Source: JBGTCY01 sp041748615 (GTDB lineage: Bacteria; Bacteroidota; Bacteroidia; Chitinophagales; CAIOSU01). Taken from it: a stretch of 8,625 nt of DNA. The stretch is from contig JBGTCY010000230.1 of the NCBI GenBank assembly GCA_041748615.1, positions 1-8,625 of the forward strand, written 5' to 3'. Numbering within the stretch: position 1 is the stretch's first letter; the number at the start of each line of letters is the position of its first letter. The notes under the pieces are model-generated. The model did no database searches, was not told the DNA's origin, and worked only from the letters and a program-made list of their open reading frames with translations. Shown in pieces: positions 1 to 5,949 of this stretch. A program made the position numbers and the translations under genes.

Positions 1-684
1 ATTGGCAATTTCTTTCAAATCGAAGAAGAGAAACAGGATCAACAATGGATTGATATCAAAGAAGGACTATACGATGTTGGATACCGGGGAGATGGTTTTT
101 GTTTTGACAATGAATTGCCCGTACACAAACAGTTTCTACAAACTTTCGAAATCAGCAGCCTATTAATCACGAACGCCCAATACATAGAGTTTATAAATGA
201 TGGCGGCTATCAGGATTTCAACTTATGGCATGACGAGGGGTGGCATTTAATTCAAGATAATAAAATCAGCAAACCGCTTTACTGGCATTTGAACGATGGA
301 GAATGGTATCAATATACATTAAATGGTCTGAAAAGACTTAATCTCAATTTGCCGGTAATGCATGTTTCCATGTATGAGGCGCATGCGTTTGCCGAGTGGA
401 AAGGAATGCGTTTACCTACAGAGTTTGAGTGGGAGGTCACTTCGGACAAGTTTAAATGGGGCCAGCTATGGGAATGGACACATTCTGCTTATTTACCGTA
501 TCCGGGTTTCAAAAAAGTCAAAGGCGCATTAGGTGAATATAATGGCAAGTTTATGATGAATCAAATGGTGTTGCGCGGTGCTTCTGTTGCCACACCGACA
601 GGACATGAAAGAAATACGTATCGCAACTTTTTTCATGCTTCTGCAAGATGGATTTATTCCGGAATTAGATTGGTAAAAAAGTAA
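1..684 (+). CDS. egtB: Ergothioneine biosynthesis protein EgtB (hercynine oxygenase), 3' part only
   Basis: This is the C-terminal 227 residues of EgtB, the non-haem iron enzyme that uses O2 to join hercynine to a cysteine-containing thiol and form the sulfoxide precursor of ergothioneine. The frame is open from the first base, so the gene starts upstream; the TTG at 115 is internal. What is visible is the formylglycine-generating-enzyme/sulfatase-modifying (FGE) domain: a GFCFDNELPVHK segment near bases 97-126, then INDGGY, RLPTEFEWE, WEWTHSAYLPYPGF, GALGEYNGKF, NQMVLRG, the TYRNFFHASARW stretch and the terminal GIRLVKK. These are hallmarks of EgtB rather than of generic FGE proteins. The N-terminal DinB-like domain with the three iron-binding histidines lies outside the window, so iron binding and thiol preference (cysteine or gamma-glutamylcysteine) cannot be judged. 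egtD starts six bases downstream, which supports the call and one transcript. No lesion is seen in the visible part. Confidence 0.93.
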   Translation: MGNFFQIEEEKQDQQWIDIKEGLYDVGYRGDGFCFDNELPVHKQFLQTFEISSLLITNAQYIEFINDGGYQDFNLWHDEGWHLIQDNKISKPLYWHLNDGEWYQYTLNGLKRLNLNLPVMHVSMYEAHAFAEWKGMRLPTEFEWEVTSDKFKWGQLWEWTHSAYLPYPGFKKVKGALGEYNGKFMMNQMVLRGASVATPTGHERNTYRNFFHASARWIYSGIRLVKK

Positions 685-690
685 CAAACA

Positions 691-1632
691 ATGCAAGAGT
701 TCTTAGAACATGTAAAAAACGGGCTATCGCAAATACCCAAAAAGTTATCGTCAAGATACTTCTATGATGTGAAGGGCGATGAACTGTTTCAACAAATCAT
801 GCACATGGAGGAATATTACCTGCCTGCCTGTGAAATGGAAATTATAGAAACCCAAGGCAAGCAAATTGCGGAAAACATTTCAAAAGAACATCACAACTTA
901 CAAATTGTAGAGTTAGGTGCAGGTGACGGCAGCAAAACCAAGCATTTCCTGAAGCAGATTTCTCCTTATTTTCAGCAAGTAGAGTATGTAGCCCTCGATA
1001 TTTCACCTCATATACTTGAGGTCAATAAAAGCGAAATGGAAAATCATATTTCCGGCTTAAGTCAATCAAGTATTGCCGGAAATTATTTTGAGACTTACAA
1101 AAGACTGCCGGACACAAATAAAGGTAGAATAGTGCTTTTTTTAGGAGCCAATATCGGCAACTACCCCATTTCAGAGTCCATTTCTATTTTTCAATTTGTG
1201 AAGTCCGGATTGAATAAATCAGATTATTTCCTGGTGTCTTTTGATTTGGTTAAACATCCCCGAAAAATCATCAAAGCCTATGATGACAGCCTGGGCATTA
1301 CCAGACAATTTAATCTCAATTTATTAGAAAGGATGAACCACGAGTTAGGAACCGATTTTGATATTTCCAAATATGACCATTTCCCATTCTACAACCCAAT
1401 CACGGGGATCACATCCAGCCAATTATTCAGTTTAGAGAACCAGCAAGTACACTTTCCAGACGGCTTTGTATCTGAATTTAATGCCTTTGAAGCAATAAAT
1501 GTTGAGGTTTCTAAAAAGTATTTTTGGAGCGATATTGATGAAATTGCCAATAAATCGAAGATGAACATCATACAAACGTATTATGATACCGGGAAGGAGT
1601 ATGCCTTCGTTTTATTCCAACCCCAAGCATAA
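691..1632 (+). CDS. egtD: L-histidine N-alpha-methyltransferase EgtD
   Basis: EgtD transfers three methyl groups from S-adenosylmethionine to the alpha-amino group of histidine, making hercynine, the first committed step of ergothioneine synthesis in the cytoplasm. The 313-residue length fits the family (about 320). Visible landmarks are SRYFYDVKGDELFQQI (21-36), EEYYLPACE (40-48), the SAM-binding loop ELGAGDGSKT (74-83), LGANIGN (151-157), AYDDSLGITRQFN (196-208) and VEVSKKY (271-277). By comparison with the mycobacterial enzyme, N157, Y197, E272 and S274 should be the histidine-binding residues, and all are present, so the protein is probably active. The ATG at 691 is chosen because it follows the egtB stop by six bases and gives the usual N-terminus; only an A-rich leader precedes it, with no clear Shine-Dalgarno. 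An alternative, the methyltransferase part of OvoA, is unlikely because that part does not carry these EgtD motifs. Confidence 0.95.
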   Translation: MQEFLEHVKNGLSQIPKKLSSRYFYDVKGDELFQQIMHMEEYYLPACEMEIIETQGKQIAENISKEHHNLQIVELGAGDGSKTKHFLKQISPYFQQVEYVALDISPHILEVNKSEMENHISGLSQSSIAGNYFETYKRLPDTNKGRIVLFLGANIGNYPISESISIFQFVKSGLNKSDYFLVSFDLVKHPRKIIKAYDDSLGITRQFNLNLLERMNHELGTDFDISKYDHFPFYNPITGITSSQLFSLENQQVHFPDGFVSEFNAFEAINVEVSKKYFWSDIDEIANKSKMNIIQTYYDTGKEYAFVLFQPQA

Positions 1633-1692
1633 ACCAGGCGTCAAATGTTTGATTTGAGAGTGGCGAAGGGAGAAACACTTTAAAGACAAATA
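1633..1692 (+). other. Short egtD to GDCCVxC intergenic spacer with a weak inverted repeat
   Basis: Sixty non-coding bases. TCAAAT (1641-1646) and ATTTGA (1652-1657) form a six-base inverted repeat around a five-base loop. It is AT-only in pairing strength except one pair per arm and has no T-run after it, so it is a poor terminator candidate; an operator role is possible but unsupported. No clear Bacteroidota promoter (TTTG ... TAnnTTTG) is seen. AGGGAG at about 1668-1673 is too far from ATG 1693 to be a normal ribosome site. Confidence 0.3.
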
Positions 1693-1899
1693 ATGGAAAT
1701 AATCACAAATTCAATAATTACCTGTCCGAACTGCGGACACAAAAAGGAAGAAACAATGCCGACAGACGCTTGCCAATATTTTTACGAGTGTGAAAACTGC
1801 AAAGCAGTGTTGAAACCGCAGCAAGGCGATTGTTGTGTTTATTGCAGTTACGGAAGTGTAAAATGTCCGCCTGTTCAGGAAAAGCAAAATTGTTGCTGA
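1693..1899 (+). CDS. Small Cys-rich GDCCVxC-domain protein
   Basis: A 68-residue protein with eleven cysteines. It holds a CPNC knuckle (11-14), a CENC knuckle (33-36), the signature GDCCVYC (45-51), and further cysteines at 27, 58, 67 and 68. The signature matches the family catalogued as 'GDCCVxC domain-containing (seleno)protein', in which some members carry selenocysteine at one of these cysteine positions. Here every position is a normal Cys codon. As recalled, members often sit near mercury-resistance genes, so a thiol metal-binding or redox role is plausible but unproven; no mer gene is visible here. The two CxxC pairs resemble a zinc ribbon. The protein has no signal peptide or membrane segment and should be cytoplasmic. 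It starts 60 bases after egtD, and its TGA overlaps the next ATG by one base (TGATG), suggesting translational coupling to the downstream frame. The start is the first ATG in frame and gives a full-length domain. Confidence 0.85.
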   Translation: MEIITNSIITCPNCGHKKEETMPTDACQYFYECENCKAVLKPQQGDCCVYCSYGSVKCPPVQEKQNCC

Positions 1900-2677
1900 T
1901 GAAATGGTTTGTAATACTTTTAGTTATGACCTTAATAATAGTAAACATAATATGGTTTTTGTCCGCCCTTCCGGTTGTAAAAGAGGGTGTCAGAATAATG
2001 AACTTTGATTTGCTACATCTTTCGGAAAAATTACTTTACAATGTCAAAATCGAACAGCCCACTGACAGTTTAAAAATAGCTTTGTCCAAATATTCAGTGA
2101 ATGATTTAATAACAGGATTATCTGATGACAATGCAAGGAAAACTTTTTAGGTGAATATTTATAATGCTTATTATCAAATTATTGCTATTGAAGAAAAATT
2201 GAAACCACCAAAAATATTTTCTTCAAAAGCCATTTATTTTTCTGATGCTTCATTCAGTTTAGATGATGTGGAGCACGGCATCCTTCGCAAGTATCGCTGG
2301 AAATACAGTTTCGGTTATCTACCACAATTTTTTCCTAAGAAAATCATCAAACAATTAGCGGTAGAGCAAATTGATTGCCGTATTCATTTTGCACTGAACT
2401 CCGGGGCGAAAAGCTGCCCGCCTATTGCGTTTTACAAGTATGATAAAATTGATGAACAATTAGATGTAGCCACACGCTCATTTTTGAAATCAGAAACCGG
2501 GTTTGACGACCAAAACAAAACGGTGTATGTAACTAAAATCATGCAGTGGTTCAAATCCGCTTTTGGCGGCACAGAGGGAATACGAAACTTGTTACACATA
2601 ACTTTCGGACACATTTCAACGACTATAATATAAAATTCAAGGACTATGAATAGACAACCGATTTGAAAAAATTTCAG
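1899..2677 (+). pseudogene. DUF547 family protein, disrupted by a nonsense codon and a frameshift
   Basis: Two adjacent frames, 1899-2150 and 2151-2633, lie in the same phase and read as one DUF547 protein split by TAG at 2148-2150. The upstream part ends ...NARKTF and the downstream part begins VNIYNAYYQ, so the TAG sits exactly where DUF547 proteins have the conserved Trp of W-[IV]-N-x-Y-N-A (TGG to TAG). Downstream are family motifs FSLDDVEHGILR, IDCRIHFALNSGAKSCPP and QWFKSAFGGTEGI. After GTEGIRNLL the frame-0 tail (HITFGHISTTII) is unlike the family. The frame one base earlier reads FNDYNIKFKDYE, then TAG at 2651-2653, then TTDLKKF, which fits the usual C-terminus ending in a Y-x-W motif. 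This implies a one-base deletion near 2585-2603 and a second Trp-to-TAG change. The N-terminus (1899-1997) encodes a hydrophobic helix; the conserved part starts at MNFDLLHLSEKLL, so ATG 1998, with AGAGGG ten bases upstream, may be the ancestral start. DUF547 has no firm biochemical function. Sequencing error is the main alternative. Confidence 0.75.
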
Positions 2678-2695
2678 AATAAAACAGCACACATT

Positions 2696-3586
2696 ATGTT
2701 CAGCCTTCAGGATGTAAAAGATTGGAAAGACAGAGGTAAATATTTCAACTTCAAAGGCAACAACATATTTTACATCAGCGAAGGCAAGGGCGAAAACCTC
2801 TTAATAATTCATGGCTATCCCTACAACAGTTTTGAATGGAGCGAGACGTTTGATGCGCTGAAAGAAAAATTCACGGTTACAATTTTTGATTTGTTGGGTA
2901 TGGGTTTTTCTGATAAGCCGCAAGAGCATCGTTACAGTTTTGAAGAATACTGTGAAATGACGAATGCCTTGTTGCTTAATTTGATCATTCATCAAACACA
3001 TATTATTTCACACGACCTTGGTGTGAGCATTGTGCAGGAATTGTTAGCCCGCGATTTAGAAGCCAAAAATCAATTCAGCATTCTTTCATCGGCATTCATC
3101 AACGGAGGTTTGTTTATGGATGCCTACAAGCCGCGCCTCATTCAGCGTTTGCTTTCGCAAACACCTGATTTCATCGGGAAATTTTTAAGTAAAAAAATCA
3201 GCAAGCAATCAGTGAATAAATCGGTGCGTGAGCTTTTTGGAAAGCATACACAACCCACCGATTTGTTTTTAGAAAAGCAATGGGAAATTCTGAATTACAA
3301 CAATGGTAAAGCTATCGCCTACCTTATCGGCAGATTGGTATTTGAAAAATACCGCTATCAGCAGCGATGGATAAAAGCCATGCAAACTACCTCTATACAC
3401 CTTTGTTATATCTGCGGTCCTGCCGACCCCAATTCTGGCGCACATATGGCAAAACGATATGAAGATTTAATCCCCAACTCAAAAATTTATATGTTGAATG
3501 ATAATATCGGGCACTGGCCCTTTGTGGAAGATTTGAAAGGCGTGTTGAATGTATATGAAATGTTCTGTGATAATTACATAAAATAA
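2696..3586 (+). CDS. MEST-like alpha/beta hydrolase (epoxide hydrolase/dehalogenase type)
   Basis: A 296-residue soluble alpha/beta-fold hydrolase, apparently complete. Landmarks from ATG 2696 are the oxyanion-loop HGYPYNSFEW (39-48), DLLGMGFSDKP (65-75), the nucleophile elbow SHDLGVS (105-111) with Asp107 in place of the common Ser, GPADPNSG (241-248) with likely acid Asp244, and IGHWPFVEDL (271-280) with likely base His273. An Asp nucleophile is typical of epoxide hydrolases and haloalkane dehalogenases. The order DLLGMGFSDKP, SHDxG..xQELL, NGG, RRW-like QQRW, GPxDP, and D-x-I-x-H-x-P closely follows the mammalian MEST (PEG1) family, whose substrate is not established. The frame is open further upstream to TTG 2663, but those twelve residues look like the DUF547 C-terminus (DLKKF), so ATG 2696 is preferred despite no visible ribosome site. 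Substrate unknown; it may have formed a unit with the broken DUF547 gene. Confidence 0.85.
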   Translation: MFSLQDVKDWKDRGKYFNFKGNNIFYISEGKGENLLIIHGYPYNSFEWSETFDALKEKFTVTIFDLLGMGFSDKPQEHRYSFEEYCEMTNALLLNLIIHQTHIISHDLGVSIVQELLARDLEAKNQFSILSSAFINGGLFMDAYKPRLIQRLLSQTPDFIGKFLSKKISKQSVNKSVRELFGKHTQPTDLFLEKQWEILNYNNGKAIAYLIGRLVFEKYRYQQRWIKAMQTTSIHLCYICGPADPNSGAHMAKRYEDLIPNSKIYMLNDNIGHWPFVEDLKGVLNVYEMFCDNYIK

Positions 3587-3852
3587 AGTTTAAAAAGTTT
3601 TTGTCAGGTTGTAGAGGATAAGCTAATTAATAGTAATCTGCTTAACTTAAAATTTAAAACTCATGAACAAACATTTACTCCAGAGGATTTTGAAACAATA
3701 TCAAATGCAAAAGTGGTGTCGGGAATGTAGTTCCCGTGTATCATACCATCGAAAAGGGCGCTTGCTATATTGAAGTCATCGTTTTGAAAACCCTACAGCC
3801 TATTGTCAAAAGCCCCGTCTTTAATCCGCTGAAGCTTCATGCGTGTCTTTGA
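3587..3852 (+). pseudogene. Possible frameshifted coding remnant in the hydrolase-kinase gap
   Basis: This 256-base gap plus ten bases holds no intact gene. Right after the hydrolase stop, the same frame is open from 3587 to a TAG at 3728-3730 and reads protein-like (for example LKFKTHEQTFTPEDFETISN, then AKVVSG). The frame one base earlier continues from about 3721 as NVVPVYHTIEKGACYIEV and on to PVFNPLKLHAC, with a TGA at 3850-3852. Joined by a single-base shift near 3720-3725, the two parts give about 85 residues of plausible coding sequence with no start codon. I do not recognise the family. It may be the end of a truncated gene whose 5' part is lost. The short frame from ATG 3663 (36 codons) looks less protein-like. 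A promoter for the kinase may also lie here, but no clear Bacteroidota -33/-7 pair was found. Confidence 0.4.
3720..3736. repeat. Short perfect inverted repeat (6-bp arms, 5-base loop)
   Basis: CGGGAA and TTCCCG flank the loop TGTAG. The arms are GC-rich enough for a small hairpin, but no T-run follows, so it is not a convincing rho-independent terminator. It lies at the inferred frameshift point of the coding remnant in this gap, so it may be chance or a hotspot for slippage or misreading. Confidence 0.3.
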
Positions 3853-3875
3853 TTATAGCAAATATTTATAAAAAC

Positions 3876-4970
3876 ATGAGTTCCATTACAAATACATTAC
3901 AAATTTCACTGAATGAAAAATTTTCGGAAACTTTACCCGGCATCTTTTTTCTTGATGCTGAGGATATAACAGGATTGAGCCAATATCTGCAACGCCAGCA
4001 TTTTTTGTATGATGGTGAAATAATCGCTCAACTTGAAAGAGCGGGCGACAGCAACATGAACTTAGTGTTGCGTGCAACTACGAGCAGCCGGAGTTTTATC
4101 ATAAAACAAGCTCGACCGTGGGTGGAAAAGTATCCGCACATCGAAGCCCCGCTTGACAGGATTTTGAGGGAAGCGCTGTATTATGAAATAACAAATATTG
4201 ATGCCACATTACAAACTTTTCATCCGGCTATTCTATTTTACGACCCGGCTTCTTTTTTGATCATAATGGAAGATTTGGGTAAAGTAGCAGATTTCATAAG
4301 TTTGTACCAAGGGAAAACAGAATTGAATACCGAACATATTGTTCAACTCTCAAATTACCTGAGCCAATTGCATGACCAATTCGGTAATCAAGGCTTCAAA
4401 CGGGCTGTTCCCAATTACCGGATGCGTATCCTCAATGCCGAGCATATTTTTGAATTTCCCTTCAAGAAAGACAATGGCTTTGATTTAGATAAAATACAGC
4501 CAGGACTTTCTCAATTTGCCTTCACTTTTAAAAACGACCGCGCACTGCTTAAATGTAAGGAAAAACTGATGGATTTGTATTTGGGCGATGAGCATCTATG
4601 TCTGCTACATGGCGATTTTTATCCGGGTAGCTGGTTGAACGTCAGCGGAAGAATAAAAATTATTGACCCCGAATTTTGTTTCACCGGTCCGGCTGAATTT
4701 GATACAGGAATTTTTATCGCCCACCTGCTTATGGCAAATCAACCCAAGAAATTGATAGATGTTGTTTTCTCTAATTCCAAAACGTCTGATGATTTTAATT
4801 TTGAGCTAATGCTGAATTTTACCGGCATTGAAATATTAAGGCGCATACTCGGTCTTGCTCAATTGCCCTTGGTTCTTGCGTTCGAACAACGAAAAGCGCT
4901 TTTACTGCAGGCACGTGAATTAGTTGTTTCTCCAAAAGAAAATACGCTTTGGCGAAGAATTCATGAATAA
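3876..4970 (+). CDS. 5-methylthioribose kinase-like (MtnK/APH fold) phosphotransferase
   Basis: A 364-residue cytoplasmic sugar kinase of the aminoglycoside-phosphotransferase fold, closest in motif pattern to MtnK, which phosphorylates 5-methylthioribose at C1 in methionine/5'-methylthioadenosine salvage. Seen from ATG 3876: ATP-anchoring lysine in FIIKQARPWVEKYP (74-87), IIMEDLG hinge (129-135), catalytic loop LLHGDFYPGSW (243-253) with Asp247, metal-binding IDPEFCFTGPAEFDTGIFIA (263-282) with Asp264-Pro-Glu266, and ILRRILGLA (320-328), whose twin arginines 322-323 match the pair that holds the sugar in MtnK. HGDxxxGS is the MtnK form; ordinary APH enzymes have Asn at the last place. It is somewhat shorter than typical MtnK (about 400). 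GTG 3843 is in frame but lies inside the upstream remnant; ATG 3876 is preferred. The stop overlaps the next gene's start, so the two are probably coupled. The exact sugar is uncertain: methylthioribose, 5-deoxyribose or another pentose. Confidence 0.75.
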   Translation: MSSITNTLQISLNEKFSETLPGIFFLDAEDITGLSQYLQRQHFLYDGEIIAQLERAGDSNMNLVLRATTSSRSFIIKQARPWVEKYPHIEAPLDRILREALYYEITNIDATLQTFHPAILFYDPASFLIIMEDLGKVADFISLYQGKTELNTEHIVQLSNYLSQLHDQFGNQGFKRAVPNYRMRILNAEHIFEFPFKKDNGFDLDKIQPGLSQFAFTFKNDRALLKCKEKLMDLYLGDEHLCLLHGDFYPGSWLNVSGRIKIIDPEFCFTGPAEFDTGIFIAHLLMANQPKKLIDVVFSNSKTSDDFNFELMLNFTGIEILRRILGLAQLPLVLAFEQRKALLLQARELVVSPKENTLWRRIHE

Positions 4971-5949
4971 TAAATTATTATTTCATTTGATAGTCTGCTG
5001 CCTGCTTTTGCCTGCACAGACAAGCGCCAATAAAATCAGTGTTTGGCTTGACACTGACATGCTGTTCGGTAAAACAAGAAAAGATGTGGATGACGGGCTG
5101 GCGCTCATGATGGCGCTTGGCAGTGATACACTTCACATTGTCGGCATCAGCCTGATTGACAAAGTGGATTACGGAGAAAAGATTACCCGGAAATTTTTGA
5201 AGTGGTATGCTGCCGGAGAAATACCCGTTTACAAAGGCGTAAACAGCCCGTTTCTAATGGGGGAAAAAACTGATGCTGTTGAAGGATTAGCCGCAGCGTT
5301 GCGTCAACAAAGGTTAACGATTGTCGGATTGGGACCCGCCACCAACATCGCCACCACGCTCCAACTTTATCCGGAACTTGCTGATAGCATCGAGCGCATC
5401 GTGCTGTGCATGGGACGACAGCCGGGCGTTCACTTCAATCCCGGCAGCGGCAAAAAAAATCTGAACGACTACAACTTTGATCTCGCGCCCGATGCGGTAG
5501 AGTTCCTGTTATCAACGAGCGTTCCGCTTGTGTTGTGCGGCTACGAGGCTTCATCCAGCGTTTACCTGCACAAAAGCGACTATCAATTTCTCAAAAAAAC
5601 AGGAGGGCGCCACAACCGCAAAGTCTATCGCAGGTTGAAGCGCTGGGCATTCGGATGGAAAATATTTTTGGGCAGTAAAAAGGGCTTCATTCCGTTTGAC
5701 GCGGTAACGCTGACTTATGTATTGAACCCCGAACTGCTCGAAATCGAATACGATGTTCCGGTTGCCATAGAAACATTGGAGAACGATACGGGCTTCCGCA
5801 ATTTTGGAAAAGAGAAAAAATATTTGCTGGCGTCACGAGAGTTTGACAATGAAAGGAAAGGAAATTTCTGTACAGGATCAAATAAAGGAATGAAAAACTT
5901 TATTTTAATTTCACTGCGAAATGTGACTTTAGAAACACTATCCGATTAA
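4963..5949 (+). CDS. Exported nucleoside hydrolase (IUNH family)
   Basis: A 328-residue member of the inosine-uridine-preferring nucleoside hydrolase family, which splits nucleosides into base and ribose with a bound calcium ion. A signal peptide is clear: MNNK, a hydrophobic core to about residue 17, and likely cleavage after TSA (20-22), so it acts in the periplasm or outside. The calcium-binding Asp cluster is present as WLDTD (28-32) and KDVDDG (40-45), with a longer insert between them than the classic DTDPGxDD. GLGPATNIA (122-130), NDYNFDLAPDA (168-178) and PFDAVTLTYVLNPEL (244-258) complete the site. In the last motif the His that usually precedes Asp (HD) is Phe245, so leaving-group activation may differ. 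ATG 4963 is chosen because it gives the signal peptide; it overlaps the kinase stop by eight bases. TTG 4924 would put a charged stretch before the signal. The 3' end overlaps the convergent minus-strand gene by 12 bases. Confidence 0.85.
   Translation: MNNKLLFHLIVCCLLLPAQTSANKISVWLDTDMLFGKTRKDVDDGLALMMALGSDTLHIVGISLIDKVDYGEKITRKFLKWYAAGEIPVYKGVNSPFLMGEKTDAVEGLAAALRQQRLTIVGLGPATNIATTLQLYPELADSIERIVLCMGRQPGVHFNPGSGKKNLNDYNFDLAPDAVEFLLSTSVPLVLCGYEASSSVYLHKSDYQFLKKTGGRHNRKVYRRLKRWAFGWKIFLGSKKGFIPFDAVTLTYVLNPELLEIEYDVPVAIETLENDTGFRNFGKEKKYLLASREFDNERKGNFCTGSNKGMKNFILISLRNVTLETLSD

Noticed and set aside
1830..1898. Extended N-terminus of the frame ending at 2150, starting inside the GDCCVxC gene
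   Set aside because: It overlaps a well-supported gene in another frame; the ATG at 1899 with the TGATG junction is a better start.
2148..2653. TAG reassigned to Trp throughout this genome
   Set aside because: Both TAGs are in one gene that also has a frameshift, and TAG closes the minus-strand GT-C gene at a sensible C-terminus, so gene decay or error is simpler.
2663..2695. TTG at 2663 as start of the MEST-like hydrolase
   Set aside because: The residues before ATG 2696 look like the DUF547 C-terminus (DLKKF) and are not part of the hydrolase fold.
3587..3606. Possible rho-independent terminator after the hydrolase (A-run then T-run)
   Set aside because: TTTAAAAAGTTTTT has complementary A and T runs but no GC-containing stem, so it is not convincing.
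3830..3839. Ten-base perfect palindrome TGAAGCTTCA before the kinase gene
   Set aside because: Short palindromes of this size occur by chance, it sits in the coding-like remnant, and no promoter is recognisable next to it.
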